The notes under the pieces are model-generated. The model was not told the origin of the DNA and did no database searches. It worked only from the letters and a program-made list of their open reading frames with translations. From Cellulomonas sp. WB94 (GTDB lineage Bacteria; Actinomycetota; Actinomycetes; Actinomycetales; Cellulomonadaceae), in contig NZ_QEES01000005.1 in NCBI RefSeq assembly GCF_003115775.1, forward strand, positions 265,036 through 329,035: 64,000 nucleotides of DNA, given 5' to 3'. How positions within the stretch are numbered: position 1 is the stretch's first letter; the number at the start of each line of letters is the position of its first letter. The position numbers and the translations under genes were made by a program. This document shows positions 1 through 9,634 of the stretch, in pieces.

Positions 1-3000
1 AGCGTCTGCTGGGTCTCGGCGAGCCCGAGCTCCCACGGCGTGCCGGCGTGCTTGAGCGACGTGAGCGGGCTCGCGCCGGTGCCCCCGTCGTGACCCGAGA
101 TGAGGATGACGTCCGAGTGGGCCTTCGCGACCCCGGCGGCGATCGTGCCGACGCCGAACTCGCTGACCAGCTTCGTGTGGATGCGCGCGACCGGGTTGGC
201 GTTCTTCAGGTCGTGGATCAGCTGGGCGAGGTCCTCGATCGAGTAGATGTCGTGGTGCGGCGGCGGCGAGATGAGGCCGACCCCAGGCGTCGAGTGCCGG
301 GTCGCGGCGATCCACGGGTACACCTTGTGACCCGGCAGCTGACCGCCCTCACCCGGCTTCGCGCCCTGCGCGAGCTTGATCTGGAGGTCGTCGGCGTTCG
401 TCAGGTACTCCGAGGTGACGCCGAACCGACCGGAGGCGACCTGCTTGATGGCGCTCCGACGGGCGGGGTCGTGGAGGCGCTCGGTGTCCTCGCCGCCCTC
501 GCCGGTGTTGGACTTCGCACCCATCGAGTTCATCGCGACCGCGAGGGTCTCGTGGGCCTCGGCGGAGATCGAGCCGTAGGACATCGCGCCCGTGCTGAAC
601 CGCTTGACGATCTCGCTGACCGGCTGGACCTCGTCGATCGGGACCGCGGGGCGCACCCCCGTCCGGAACGTCAGGAGGCCGCGCATCGTCATGAGCCGCT
701 TCGACTGCTCGTTGACGCGGTTCGAGTACTGGCGGAACACGTCGAACTGCCGGGTCCGGGTCGCGTGCTGCAGCCGGAACACGGTCTCGGGGTCGAACAG
801 GTGGTCCTCGCCGTCGCGCCGCCACTGGTACTCGCCGCCGACCGCGAGACGCTGGTGCGGCTGCCGGTTGCCGCTCGCCGGGTACGCGTCGGCGTGCCGC
901 GCCGCGACCTCGGCAGCGATGACGTCGAGCCCGATGCCGTCCAGCCTGCTGGTCGTGCCGGCGAAGTACCGGTCGACGAGCGCGTGCGAGAGCCCGATCG
1001 CCTCGAACACCTGCGCGCCGCGGTAGGACGCGATCGTCGAGATGCCCATCTTCGACATGACCTTCAGGACGCCCTTGCCGAGCGCCTTGATGAGGTTCGC
1101 GACGGCCTTCTCGGGCGAGACACCCGGCAGGTAGCCGCTGCGTGCCAGGTCCTCGACGCTCTCCATCGCGAGGTACGGGTTGACCGCGGCCGCGCCGTAT
1201 CCGATGAGCAGCGCGGCGTGGTGCACCTCGCGGACGTCGCCCGCCTCGACCACGAGCGAGACGCGTGTGCGGGTGCGCTGACGCAGCAGGTGATGGTGCA
1301 CGGCGCTCGACAGCAGCAGCGACGGGATCGGTGCGAGGTCGGCGTCGCCGTCACGGTCCGACAGGACGATGAAGGACACGCCGGCCGCGATCGCGCTGTC
1401 GACCTGCGCGAAGATCTCCTCGAGTCGTGCCTCGAGCGCGGCGCCGCCACCGTCGACCTTGTACAGGCCGCGGACGGTGATCGCGCGGAACACACCCGCG
1501 AGCTGGGGGTCACGGTCGATGTGCACGATCTTGGCGAGCTCGTCGTTGTCGAGCACCGGGAAGTTCAGCAGGAGCTTGCGCGCGTGCAGCGGGGTGTCGT
1601 CGAGCAGGTTGGGCTCGGGTCCGATCGCGCCGGCGAGCGCCGTGACGAGCTCTTCGCGGATCGCGTCGAGCGGCGGGTTCGTGACCTGCGCGAACATCTG
1701 GGTGAAGTAGTCGAAGAGCAGACGCGGCCGGCTCGACAGCACGGCCACCGGGGTGTCCGAGCCCATCGCGCCGAGCGGCTCCGCCGCGTTCGTGGCGATG
1801 GGCCCGAGGATGATCTTCAGCTCTTCCTCGGTGTAGCCGAACGCGCGCTGGCGACGACGCACCGACGCAGCCGAGTGGCGCACGTGCTCGCGCTCGGGGA
1901 GCTGGTCGAGCGAGATCGAGTTCTCCCGGACCCACTGCGCGTACGGCCGCTGCGCAGCGAGCTGCGCCTTGACCTCGTCGTCCTCGATGATCCGACCCTG
2001 CCCGGTGTCGACGAGGAACATCCGACCCGGCTCGAGCCGACCCTTGCGCACCACGGTCGAGGGGTCGAGGTCAAGCACACCGGCCTCGCTCGCGAGCACG
2101 ACCAGACCGTCCTCGGTCACCCAGAAACGTCCCGGACGCAGCCCGTTGCGGTCCTGGACCGCTCCGATGAGCGTGCCGTCGGTGAAGGTCATCGCCGCCG
2201 GACCGTCCCACGGCTCCATCAGAGTCGAGTGGTACTCGTAGAAGGCCCGCCGCGCGGGGTCCATCTGCTGATGCTTCTCCCACGCCTCGGGGATCATCAT
2301 CATGATCGCGTGCGGCAACGGGCGCCCCGCGAGGTGCAGGAGCTCGAGGACCTCGTCGAAGCTGCCGGAGTCGCTGCCGCCCGGGGTGCAGACCGGGAGG
2401 AGCGGCGCCAGGTCGCCCAGAGCCTCGCTCTCGAGCGTCCCCTCGCGGGCCGACATCCAGTTGCGGTTGCCGCGCACGGTGTTGATCTCGCCGTTGTGCG
2501 CGACGATGCGGAACGGCTGGGCGAGCGGCCACGACGGGAACGTGTTCGTCGAGAACCGTGAGTGCACGAGCGCGAGCTCGCTCGCGTAGCGCGGGTCGGA
2601 CAGGTCGGCGAAGAAGGGCTCGAGCTGGCCGGTGGTCAGCATGCCCTTGTAGACGATCGTGCGGGACGACAGCGACGCGAAGTACACGCCGACCTCGCGC
2701 TCCACGCGCCTGCGCAGCCGGTACGTGCGGCGGTCGAGGTCGACGCCCGCGAGCTCACGCGACGGGTCCGCGACGACGAGCTGGCGGAATGCCGGCATCG
2801 ACGACCGCGCGGTCGGCCCGACGAGGTCCACGGTCACGGCGACGTCGCGCCAGGCGAGGACGTCGAGCTTCTCCTCGGCAGCGATCGCCTCGATCGCGCG
2901 CATCGCGGCGCACATCGCGTCCTGCTCGACCGGCAGGAACGCCAGGCCGATCGCGTACTGGCCGACGGGCGGCAGCTCGGCGTCGACGACGTCGCGCAGG

Positions 3001-3245
3001 AAGGCGTCCGGGATCTGGGTGAGGATCCCCGCACCGTCGCCGCTGTCCTCCTCGGCGCCCACGGCGCCGCGGTGGTCGAGGTTGAGCAGCGCCGTCAGCC
3101 CGGCGTCGACGATGTCGCGGCCGGGCGTCCCCCGCAGGGTCGCGACGAAGGCGAAGCCGCACGCGTCACGCTCGGTCGCTGGGTCGTACAGACCGAGTGC
3201 GGACGGGGCACGCAGTCCACCGGGGATCACGGGCGACGCGGACAT
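1..3245 (-). CDS. gltB: Glutamate synthase (NADPH) large subunit, 3' end cut by window edge
   Basis: Large subunit of glutamate synthase, which moves the amide of glutamine onto 2-oxoglutarate to make two glutamates. About 1081 residues are visible; the family is about 1500 long, so the C-terminal FMN/Fe-S and glucosyl parts lie off the left edge. The ATG at 3245-3243 is preceded by a GAGGA ribosome site. Cys29 in the segment DACGFAF is the expected class-II amidotransferase nucleophile exposed after removal of a 28-residue propeptide. The segments [12 protein letters not shown] and AHNGEINT are typical of the GATase domain, and the central domain and start of the FMN domain ([20 protein letters not shown]) follow. 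It lies downstream of lgt on the same strand, the usual actinobacterial order trpCBA-lgt-gltB. Confidence 0.97.
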   Translation of the reverse strand, partial: MSASPVIPGGLRAPSALGLYDPATERDACGFAFVATLRGTPGRDIVDAGLTALLNLDHRGAVGAEEDSGDGAGILTQIPDAFLRDVVDAELPPVGQYAIGLAFLPVEQDAMCAAMRAIEAIAAEEKLDVLAWRDVAVTVDLVGPTARSSMPAFRQLVVADPSRELAGVDLDRRTYRLRRRVEREVGVYFASLSSRTIVYKGMLTTGQLEPFFADLSDPRYASELALVHSRFSTNTFPSWPLAQPFRIVAHNGEINTVRGNRNWMSAREGTLESEALGDLAPLLPVCTPGGSDSGSFDEVLELLHLAGRPLPHAIMMMIPEAWEKHQQMDPARRAFYEYHSTLMEPWDGPAAMTFTDGTLIGAVQDRNGLRPGRFWVTEDGLVVLASEAGVLDLDPSTVVRKGRLEPGRMFLVDTGQGRIIEDDEVKAQLAAQRPYAQWVRENSISLDQLPEREHVRHSAASVRRRQRAFGYTEEELKIILGPIATNAAEPLGAMGSDTPVAVLSSRPRLLFDYFTQMFAQVTNPPLDAIREELVTALAGAIGPEPNLLDDTPLHARKLLLNFPVLDNDELAKIVHIDRDPQLAGVFRAITVRGLYKVDGGGAALEARLEEIFAQVDSAIAAGVSFIVLSDRDGDADLAPIPSLLLSSAVHHHLLRQRTRTRVSLVVEAGDVREVHHAALLIGYGAAAVNPYLAMESVEDLARSGYLPGVSPEKAVANLIKALGKGVLKVMSKMGISTIASYRGAQVFEAIGLSHALVDRYFAGTTSRLDGIGLDVIAAEVAARHADAYPASGNRQPHQRLAVGGEYQWRRDGEDHLFDPETVFRLQHATRTRQFDVFRQYSNRVNEQSKRLMTMRGLLTFRTGVRPAVPIDEVQPVSEIVKRFSTGAMSYGSISAEAHETLAVAMNSMGAKSNTGEGGEDTERLHDPARRSAIKQVASGRFGVTSEYLTNADDLQIKLAQGAKPGEGGQLPGHKVYPWIAATRHSTPGVGLISPPPHHDIYSIEDLAQLIHDLKNANPVARIHTKLVSEFGVGTIAAGVAKAHSDVILISGHDGGTGASPLTSLKHAGTPWELGLAETQQT

Positions 3246-3265
3246 CTGAACCGTCCTCACGATTT

Positions 3266-3280
3266 CCCCGGCTATCGGGG
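3266..3280 (-). promoter_or_regulatory. Small hairpin in the gltB leader
   Basis: CCCCG and CGGGG arms (3266-3270 and 3276-3280) around a 5-base loop lie just upstream of the gltB ribosome site. A short leader hairpin could affect gltB translation or mRNA stability. Its sequence does not match the glutamine riboswitch as I know it, so no ligand is proposed. Confidence 0.3.
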
Positions 3281-3374
3281 CCCAACACGAACAGAAGGGT
3301 TACGCGGGACGTCATCGGCCCGAACGCGTGGCGACGATACCCGCCCGGGTTTCGGGGCAGTCTCGTCGATACTT

Positions 3375-3390
3375 GTGTGGTAGGTCACAC
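3375..3390. promoter_or_regulatory. Inverted repeat GTGTG-N6-CACAC upstream of gltB
   Basis: Perfect 5-base arms (3375-3379 and 3386-3390) sit in the 156-base gap between lgt and gltB, about 130 bases before the gltB start. The form fits a dimeric repressor or activator site, possibly overlapping a gltB promoter. The regulator is unknown. Confidence 0.3.
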
Positions 3391-3401
3391 TACGGCCGCG
3401 G

Positions 3402-4322
3402 TCAGCGGGTGGCTTCCGGTGCCGTCTCTTCGTCGCCCTGCGTTGCCGGTGGATCTCGCAGGAGCGTCGTCTCGCGACCATGATGCCGCCGTGAGACCAC
3501 GACGAACGCTACCAGCGCTCCGAGGCCGACGACGATGGAGGTCCAGACGTTGAGCCGGAACGGGCCGATGGTGTGCGCGGGGTCGATGCGCAGGAGCTCG
3601 ATCCACAGCCGCCCGCTCGTGTAGAGCACCACGTAGAGGGCGAACACCCGACCGTGACCGAGCTTGAACCGGCGGTCGAGCCAGATGAGGACCGCTGCCG
3701 CCGCGAGGTTCCAGAGCAGCTCGTACAGGAACGTCGGGTGGAAGAGCGTCCCGGAGGGGTACCCGGCGGGGAGGTGCGCGTCATCGATCTGCAGGCCCCA
3801 CGGCAGCGTGGTCGGACCGCCGAACAGCTCCTGGTTGAACCAGTTGCCCAGCCGGCCGATGGCCTGGGCGACGAGGAGGCCGGGCGCGACCGCGTCGGCG
3901 AACGCCGGCGTCCGCACGCCCTGGCGACGGCATCCGATCCAGGCGCCGAGCCCGCCGAGTGCGATCGCACCCCAGATGCCGAGCCCGCCCTCCCAGATAG
4001 CGAAGGCCTTCCACGGGTGCCCCCCGGGCCCGAAGTACGCGTCGGGCGAGCTGATCACGTGGTAGACCCGGCCGCCGACGATGCCGAACGGCACGGCCCA
4101 GAACACGATCTCGAGGACGTCGTCGGCGATCCCGCCACGCTCGACCCAACGCCGTCGGGTCAGGATCACAGCGGCGACGATGCCCAGCAGGATCGCCAAC
4201 GCGTAGGCCCGCAGCGGGAAGGGTCCGAGATTCCACACACCCTGCGACGGGCTGGGGATCGACGCGGGCAGCGCGAGCGCCCCCGCCTTGCCCGCGAGAG
4301 CCGTCAGCGCCGTCCCCGTCAT
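3402..4322 (-). CDS. lgt: Prolipoprotein diacylglyceryl transferase
   Basis: Transfers diacylglycerol from phosphatidylglycerol to the lipobox cysteine of prelipoproteins, the first step of lipoprotein maturation, in the cytoplasmic membrane. The 306-residue protein has several membrane segments and the Lgt signature GRLGNWFNQELFGGPT, plus GGRVYHVISS and the EGGLGIWG loop that replaces the enterobacterial HGGLIG motif. I chose the ATG at 4322 because it overlaps the trpA stop as ATGA; the open frame extends upstream only through trpA-antiphase sequence. Several lipoproteins in this window (the FKBP protein and the oligosaccharide-binding protein) are likely substrates. Translational coupling to trpA is likely. 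Confidence 0.96.
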   Translation of the reverse strand: MTGTALTALAGKAGALALPASIPSPSQGVWNLGPFPLRAYALAILLGIVAAVILTRRRWVERGGIADDVLEIVFWAVPFGIVGGRVYHVISSPDAYFGPGGHPWKAFAIWEGGLGIWGAIALGGLGAWIGCRRQGVRTPAFADAVAPGLLVAQAIGRLGNWFNQELFGGPTTLPWGLQIDDAHLPAGYPSGTLFHPTFLYELLWNLAAAAVLIWLDRRFKLGHGRVFALYVVLYTSGRLWIELLRIDPAHTIGPFRLNVWTSIVVGLGALVAFVVVSRRHHGRETTLLRDPPATQGDEETAPEATR

Positions 4323-5155
4323 CGTCGCGCCCCGCGCACGCCCGCCGCGAGATCGGCCGCCACCGCCCTCAGCGCGTCGAGCCCCGACGTGCGGTCGTCC
4401 GCCTCGAGGAGCGCCCGCACGAGGGCCGACCCCACGATCACGCCGTCGGCATACCGCGCGACCTCCGCGGCCTGCGCGGCGCGGGAGACCCCGAGGCCGA
4501 CGCACACGTGCTCGGCGCCCGCGGCTCGCGTGTCCGCGACGAGCTGCTCGGCGTGGGTCCCGACGGTCCCGCGCTCCCCCGTGACGCCCATGGTCGACGC
4601 CGCGTAGACGAACCCGCGAGACGCGGCCGACGTCGAGGCGAGCCGCTCAGGGGTGGAGCTGGGGGCCACGAGGAAGACCCGGTCGAGGCCGTGCTCCTCC
4701 GACGCGGCGATCCACTCCCCCGCCTCGTCCGGGATCAGGTCGGGGGTGATGAGCCCCGCACCGCCGGCGGAGGCCAGGTCACGCGCGAACTTCTCGACCC
4801 CGTAGCGCAGCACGGGGTTCCAGTACGACATGACGAGCACGGGCGCGCCGGACGCGGCCACCCGCTCCACCGCCCCGAAGATCTCCCGCACCCGCGCGCC
4901 GCCGGCGAGCGCGTGCTCGACCGCGTGCTGGATGGTCGGGCCGTCCATGACCGGGTCGGAGTACGGCAGGCCGAGCTCGACGATGTCCACGCCGCCGTCG
5001 ACCATGGCGAGCGCCGCGTCGACCGACCCGGGCACGTCGGGGTAGCCGAGCGGCAGGTAGCCGATGAATGCCGCGCGCCCGGGCGAGTCCGCGGTCCCGG
5101 CAGCCAGCCGGGTGAGCAGGTCACCAGTGCGACGCCGGACCTCGACGGGGCTCAC
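4319..5155 (-). CDS. trpA: Tryptophan synthase alpha chain
   Basis: Alpha subunit of tryptophan synthase; cleaves indole-3-glycerol phosphate to indole and glyceraldehyde-3-phosphate, passing indole to TrpB. The 278-residue protein is a TIM barrel with catalytic Glu60 (ELGLPYSDP) and Asp71 (MDGPTIQ), matching E49 and D60 of the E. coli enzyme. The GTG start at 5155 overlaps the trpB stop as GTGA, and its own stop overlaps the lgt start as ATGA. The longer open frame upstream is trpB read in another phase and was discarded. Confidence 0.97.
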   Translation of the reverse strand: MSPVEVRRRTGDLLTRLAAGTADSPGRAAFIGYLPLGYPDVPGSVDAALAMVDGGVDIVELGLPYSDPVMDGPTIQHAVEHALAGGARVREIFGAVERVAASGAPVLVMSYWNPVLRYGVEKFARDLASAGGAGLITPDLIPDEAGEWIAASEEHGLDRVFLVAPSSTPERLASTSAASRGFVYAASTMGVTGERGTVGTHAEQLVADTRAAGAEHVCVGLGVSRAAQAAEVARYADGVIVGSALVRALLEADDRTSGLDALRAVAADLAAGVRGARR

Positions 5156-6465
5156 AGCTGCGCCCCTTCGGTGGGCGCGGCGGCAGCCTGCTCGTCGATC
5201 AGCCCGAACCACTTCGCGGCGGTCGCGACGTCCTTGTCGCCGCGTCCCGACAGGTTGATGAGGATGACCGGGGCCTGCCCCGCCGGGAGCGACCAGCTTG
5301 CGACCTCGGGACCGAGCTTGATCACCCCCGCGAGGGCGTGCGCGGACTCGATCGCGGGGATGATCCCCTCGGTGCGGCACAGCACCTGGAACGCGTCCAT
5401 CGCCTCGACGTCGGTCACCGGGCGGTACTCGGCCCGGCCGATGTCGTGGAGCCAGGCGTGCTCGGGGCCGACGCTCGGGTAGTCGAGCCCGGCCGAGACC
5501 GAGTGGCTCGGGAGCGTCTGGCCGTCCTCGTCCTGGAGCAGGTACGACTTGGTGCCCTGCAGCACACCCGTCGCCCCACCGCTGAACCGCGCCGCGTGCC
5601 GTCCGGAGGCGATGCCCTCGCCGCCCGCCTCGAACCCGAACAGCCGGACGCCCAGCTCGTCGAGGAACGCGTTGAAGATCCCCATCGCGTTGGACCCGCC
5701 GCCGACGCAGGCCGCGACGGCGTCGGGCAACCGGCCGATCTCCTCGGCGAGCTGCACCTTGGCCTCCTCGCCGATGATCTTGTGGAAGTCGCGCACCATC
5801 TCCGGGAACGGGTGCGGCCCCGTGACGGTGCCGAGCAGGTAGTGGGTCGAGTCGACGTTCGCGACCCAGTCCCGCAGCGCCTCGTTGATCGCGTCCTTGA
5901 GCGTGCGCGTGCCGATCGTCACGGGGACGACCTCGGCACCGAGCAGGCGCATGCGCGCGACGTTGAGGGCCTGGCGGCGCATGTCCTCCTCGCCCATGTA
6001 CACCGTGCACTCGAGGTCCATGAGCGCGGCGGCGGTCGCGGTCGCGACGCCGTGCTGGCCCGCACCCGTCTCGGCGATGACCCGGGTCTTGCCCATGCGC
6101 TTGACCAGCAGCGCCTGTCCGAGCACGTTGTTGATCTTGTGCGAGCCGGTGTGGTTGAGGTCCTCGCGCTTGAGGAACACCCGGATGCCCTCGCCCACGT
6201 GCGTCGCGAACCGCGGCACCTCCGTGAGCGGGCTGGGCCGCCCCGTGTACGTCTTGTGGAGCCGTGCCAGCTCGGCGCCGAACGCCGGGTCGGTGAGCGC
6301 CTTGTGGTACTCGGCGTCGAGCTCGTCGAGCGCCGCGATGAGCGCCTCGGGCACGAACCGGCCCCCGAAGCTGCCGAAGTACGGCCCCGCGTGGGTGCTC
6401 AGCGGCCCTGACGCCAGCGCGTCCTGGAGCGCGGTCGTGACGGGCTCGGTGGACGACCCGCTCAC
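5152..6465 (-). CDS. trpB: Tryptophan synthase beta chain
   Basis: PLP enzyme that condenses indole with serine to give tryptophan. At 437 residues it is the usual TrpB length plus a short N-terminal extension. Lys110 in HTGSHKINN is the PLP Schiff-base lysine, GAGQHG (about residues 134-139) is the conserved active-site loop, and GGGSNAMG (255-262) binds the PLP phosphate. The ATG overlaps the trpC stop (ATGA) and the stop overlaps the trpA start (GTGA), so trpC, trpB and trpA are probably translationally coupled. Confidence 0.98.
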   Translation of the reverse strand: MSGSSTEPVTTALQDALASGPLSTHAGPYFGSFGGRFVPEALIAALDELDAEYHKALTDPAFGAELARLHKTYTGRPSPLTEVPRFATHVGEGIRVFLKREDLNHTGSHKINNVLGQALLVKRMGKTRVIAETGAGQHGVATATAAALMDLECTVYMGEEDMRRQALNVARMRLLGAEVVPVTIGTRTLKDAINEALRDWVANVDSTHYLLGTVTGPHPFPEMVRDFHKIIGEEAKVQLAEEIGRLPDAVAACVGGGSNAMGIFNAFLDELGVRLFGFEAGGEGIASGRHAARFSGGATGVLQGTKSYLLQDEDGQTLPSHSVSAGLDYPSVGPEHAWLHDIGRAEYRPVTDVEAMDAFQVLCRTEGIIPAIESAHALAGVIKLGPEVASWSLPAGQAPVILINLSGRGDKDVATAAKWFGLIDEQAAAAPTEGAQL

Positions 6466-7274
6466 TGCCGGACCGCCCGCAACGAGGGGTGCGCCCCGGC
6501 GGCGACGAGGTCGGCGACCGACTTGCGGGGAGCCTCGTCGGTGACGAGCGCCTCGCCGACAAGCACGGCGTCCGCCCCTGCCCGCGCGTAGTCCATGACG
6601 TCGTGCGGGCCGCGGACACCCGACTCGGCGATCTTCACGATCCCCGCGGGGATCGACGGTGCGACCCGGGCGAACGTGGTCCGGTCGACGTCGAGCGTCT
6701 TGAGGTTGCGCGCGTTGACCCCGATGACCTTGGCGCCCGCATCGACCGCCCGGGCGACCTCGTCGACGTCGTGCACCTCGACGAGCGCAGTCATCCCCAG
6801 GGAGTGCACGCGCTCGATGAGGGACGTCAGCACCGTCTGCTCGAGGGCGGCGACGATGAGCAGGACGAGGTCGGCGCCGTGCGCTCGCGCCTCCCAGACC
6901 TGGTACGGGGTGACGATGAAGTCCTTGCGCAGCACGGGGATGTCGACCGCGCCCCGGACAGAGTCCAGGTCGGCGAGCGAGCCGTTGAACTTCCGCTGCT
7001 CGGTCAGGACCGAGATGACGGCGGCGCCGCCCTTCTCGTACTCGAGCGCGAGCGCGGCGGGATCGGCGATCGACGCGAGGGAGCCGCGGCTCGGGCTCGA
7101 GCGCTTGACCTCGGCGATGACCGTCACGGCGTCGCTGACGCGCAGCCGACTGATGCAGTCTTTGGCCTCGGTCATGCGGCCTGCGCGTTCCTTGACTGCT
7201 GCCAATGGCGTCGCGGCCTCGCGTTGCGCCAGATCCTCTCGAACGCCTGCGACGATCTCGTCCAGCACGGTCAT
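6462..7274 (-). CDS. trpC: Indole-3-glycerol phosphate synthase
   Basis: Closes the ring of carboxyphenylaminodeoxyribulose phosphate to form indole-3-glycerol phosphate. The 270-residue TIM barrel has the family segments [33 protein letters not shown] (catalytic Lys) and [12 protein letters not shown] start it at the ATG at 7274, which has a GGGGAG ribosome site about 9 bases upstream; an in-frame start at 7337 would add 21 residues without family support. It is monofunctional, with no PRAI domain. It is the first of the tightly overlapping trpCBA-lgt group. Confidence 0.97.
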   Translation of the reverse strand: MTVLDEIVAGVREDLAQREAATPLAAVKERAGRMTEAKDCISRLRVSDAVTVIAEVKRSSPSRGSLASIADPAALALEYEKGGAAVISVLTEQRKFNGSLADLDSVRGAVDIPVLRKDFIVTPYQVWEARAHGADLVLLIVAALEQTVLTSLIERVHSLGMTALVEVHDVDEVARAVDAGAKVIGVNARNLKTLDVDRTTFARVAPSIPAGIVKIAESGVRGPHDVMDYARAGADAVLVGEALVTDEAPRKSVADLVAAGAHPSLRAVRQ

Positions 7275-7335
7275 CGGTGCCTCACTCCCCTCGTCGTCGA
7301 GCCGCCGCGCCTGTGACGGCCGCGGCCCTGCCGCC

Positions 7336-7341
7336 ATCGTA
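7336..7341 (-). promoter_or_regulatory. Possible -10 element of a trpCBA promoter
   Basis: Read on the minus strand this is TACGAT, close to the TATAAT-type consensus and about 60 bases before the trpC ATG. The region 17 bases further upstream is only a weak -35 match. The 187-base gap before trpC is long for this operon, so an internal promoter is plausible. Confidence 0.3.
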
Positions 7342-7461
7342 GAGGCGACCGCGAGGGGGACAGACCACGCGATCAGGACTCGGACGTCGCCCGTCGACCG
7401 CAGACCGCCTCGCCAGCAGCGCCGGCCGTCCGGCTGACGCGGTGCACCCGGGGCGTGTGGA

Positions 7462-7890
7462 TCAGGGCGCGAGCCACGGCGCGAGGACCGGCACGTTGCG
7501 CAGGACCGTGAACGCCACGGTCACCACGAGCACGACCCACGGGACCCAGACGCCACGCCGGACGGCGGGAACATCGCTCGCTGCGGCCGGGCCGCACCAT
7601 GATCGGGCGGTCCAGCACAGCCAGGCGACGACGAGCAGCGGCACCACCACGACCCACAGCGGGTTCATCGCCCAGGCTCCCGCGAGGTCACCGTGCGCGA
7701 GGTCGTGAGTGGCGCGCAGCGCGCCGCACCCCGCGCAGAAGTGGCCCGTCAGGACGTAGAGCGGGCACCCGAGGTAGTGGCCGGGCGAGCTCGGGTCCAC
7801 GACCGCCACGTACGCCGTCGCGGCGGCCACGAGCCCGCCGACGACGAGGGGTCCCCGCAGGCGGTCGAGGTCCGCCACGGGGTGCCGCAC
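7462..7890 (-). CDS. DUF2752 family membrane protein
   Basis: A 142-residue integral membrane protein with about three hydrophobic segments. The segment [27 protein letters not shown] carries the DUF2752 signature of cysteines and a following Arg, a pattern that might bind metal or form disulphides; the family has no established function. The start is a GTG at 7890. It lies between the DUF4190 gene and trpC on the same strand, and such genes occur near trp genes in many actinobacteria. A role in tryptophan biosynthesis is unproven. Confidence 0.85.
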   Translation of the reverse strand: MRHPVADLDRLRGPLVVGGLVAAATAYVAVVDPSSPGHYLGCPLYVLTGHFCAGCGALRATHDLAHGDLAGAWAMNPLWVVVVPLLVVAWLCWTARSWCGPAAASDVPAVRRGVWVPWVVLVVTVAFTVLRNVPVLAPWLAP

Positions 7891-7906
7891 GACCGCGAGG
7901 CCGCCG

Positions 7907-8512
7907 CTAGCGCGTGGTCGAGTACGTGTCGACGTAGTCGCTCCAGCTGCCCGCGTTGGCCACCAGGAGGGCGAAGAGCGCAGCTCCGAGCACCGCGAGG
8001 CCGATCGCGATCCATCCGACGATGATCCCGGCCGTCGCCAGGCTCCCGTTGTTGGCCTCTCCGGACGCGACGGCTCGCTTCGCGTTGTTCCCGAGGATCA
8101 CCGCGGGGATACCCGTGAACGGGCCGCACAGCAGGACGATGCCGAGGACCGCGAGGACGATCGACCAGATCGCGAGGTTGTTCTTCGGGTAGGCGTACGC
8201 GCCGCCGTAGCCGGGCGCAGCACCGTACGCAGATGCCGCCGGGTACGGGGTCGCGCCATAGGGCGGGCTCGCGCCGTAGGGCGGGGCCGCCGGGTCGGCG
8301 GGCTGGACGGTCGGTGCGCCGTAGGGCGGCGCCGCCGGGTAGCCGGGCTGGCCGACCGGGTACCCGGGCTGCTGAGGCTGGACGGGCGGTGCGCCGTACG
8401 GCGGGGCAGCGGGGAACGTGGGCTCAGCGGGCGGCTCGGGTGGGCCGTCGCCGGGCTGCACGGGCTGGCCGCCGACGGCATACGGGTCCTGCGGCTCGTT
8501 CGGGGTCGACAT
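7907..8512 (-). CDS. DUF4190-type membrane protein with Pro/Tyr-rich N-terminus
   Basis: A 201-residue protein. Residues 1-110 are a disordered tract rich in Pro, Gly, Tyr and Gln with recurring PPYGA units; the C-terminal third has two membrane helices (LAIWSIVLAVLGIVLLC and ATAGIIVGWIAIGLAVLGAA) separated by GNNAKRA, as in DUF4190 proteins. The ATG at 8512 has a near-perfect AGGAGG ribosome site, which argues against the upstream in-frame starts. The PPYGA units are direct repeats in the DNA too. The function is unknown; such tails often mediate protein-protein contacts at the membrane. Confidence 0.85.
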   Translation of the reverse strand: MSTPNEPQDPYAVGGQPVQPGDGPPEPPAEPTFPAAPPYGAPPVQPQQPGYPVGQPGYPAAPPYGAPTVQPADPAAPPYGASPPYGATPYPAASAYGAAPGYGGAYAYPKNNLAIWSIVLAVLGIVLLCGPFTGIPAVILGNNAKRAVASGEANNGSLATAGIIVGWIAIGLAVLGAALFALLVANAGSWSDYVDTYSTTR

Positions 8513-8658
8513 CAGGCCTCCTGAGATCGCGTCGGGCCGGACGGACGACGTGTGACGACCGCCACTGTGCTGGACGATAGCGCGTCGGCTGCCGGCACGG
8601 GTCCGGACGCGTCGATGCGCCGACACCGGCGCCGCGTCAGCAAGCGATGCGCTGCGGC

Positions 8659-8979
8659 TCAGTGGCCGCCGGTGCGCGCCTGCTTGGCCAGCGTCGCTGC
8701 GCCGCCCTGGCCGTAGCCGAGGATCTGGAGGACCTTGCCCGCGACGATCCCGAGCACGATGACGACGCCTCCGGCCCAGACGAGCGGGACGGCCGCGAAG
8801 ATCATCGCGACGGAGGACAGGACCGCGCCGACGAGCACGACGATGACCGTCGTCCAGGCCGCGGTCGTGTGCCCGTGGTTGGTCGGAGGTGCGCTCGGCG
8901 GCAGGTAGGACAGGTCACGGACGGGGGCCTGCGCGGGGACCGCGCGCTCGGCGCGACGTTCGACGGACTGATCGGCCAT
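8659..8979 (-). CDS. HGxxPAAW-family small membrane protein
   Basis: A 106-residue protein with two membrane helices, preceded by the motif NHGHTTAAW, a variant of the HGxxPAAW signature that names this actinobacterial family. It lies between the trp-associated membrane protein and trpC, where the family is usually found. A GAGGAG sequence lies upstream of the ATG, at a rather long spacing. No biochemical role is known. The N-terminal 30 residues are charged and probably cytoplasmic. Confidence 0.87.
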   Translation of the reverse strand: MADQSVERRAERAVPAQAPVRDLSYLPPSAPPTNHGHTTAAWTTVIVVLVGAVLSSVAMIFAAVPLVWAGGVVIVLGIVAGKVLQILGYGQGGAATLAKQARTGGH

Positions 8980-9061
8980 GGGGGGCGACGCTCCTCGTTC
9001 TCGGATCGACGCCCAGCGTATCTGACACCTCGTCCGGATCCTCGGCGATCACGGCGAGTGC

Positions 9062-9634
9062 TCAGCCCGCGGTCGGGTCGTCGCCGCGGGTCAGGGCGTC
9101 CCAGGCCGACCGGTCGTCGTCGACCTCGGCGGTCGCGGCCGACGTCGTCGGCTCGTGCCGGCGCGACGACGCACCCCACCGCGCCGAGGCACGAGCGAGG
9201 CCGAGCCCTGCGAGCAGGTCGAGCAGCCCCAGGGCGCACGCGACCCAGGGCCATGGTGTCGCTGCGACGGGACCGGCGAGCTCGGTCACCCCCGTGACAG
9301 CAGCGACGGCGACCGTGGCGACCGGTTCGGGGTCCCGGAGCACGCCGACGACCGACACGAGGACGACGACACCCGCGGCAGCCACGACCGCGACGACGAC
9401 CCAGCGGGCCAGCCGCCCGACGAGTCCGACCGCGGCCGCGGCCGCGAGCAGCACCACCGCGGCCGCGAGGACCCCGGGCGCCGCCTGGCCACCCGGGACC
9501 GCGACCTCGACGCCACCGGTGAGCGCGCTCGTCCCGGACGCCCTGAACCACGCGGGCACGGTGGAGCCGGCCGTCGCGGCCGCAGCGACCAGCAGCGCCA
9601 CGACCCATCGGCCGCGGCGAGAGCCCTCGCTCAC
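9062..9634 (-). CDS. Trp-biosynthesis-associated membrane protein (TIGR02234 family)
   Basis: A 190-residue protein with about four membrane helices and an Arg/Ser/Asp-rich cytoplasmic tail. Position, topology and the family segment around VPAWFRASG match the actinobacterial Trp-operon membrane protein family. Its GTG start overlaps the trpE stop (GTGA), so it is translationally coupled to trpE. The family is defined by this neighbourhood; transport or assembly roles have been guessed but not shown. Confidence 0.88.
   Translation of the reverse strand: MSEGSRRGRWVVALLVAAAATAGSTVPAWFRASGTSALTGGVEVAVPGGQAAPGVLAAAVVLLAAAAAVGLVGRLARWVVVAVVAAAGVVVLVSVVGVLRDPEPVATVAVAAVTGVTELAGPVAATPWPWVACALGLLDLLAGLGLARASARWGASSRRHEPTTSAATAEVDDDRSAWDALTRGDDPTAG

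Noticed and set aside
48..2561. 837-residue open frame on the plus strand
   Set aside because: It is antisense to gltB. The minus strand shows clear GltB motifs, and the plus frame is Arg/Asp/Val-rich with no domain, as expected for a shadow in GC-rich DNA.
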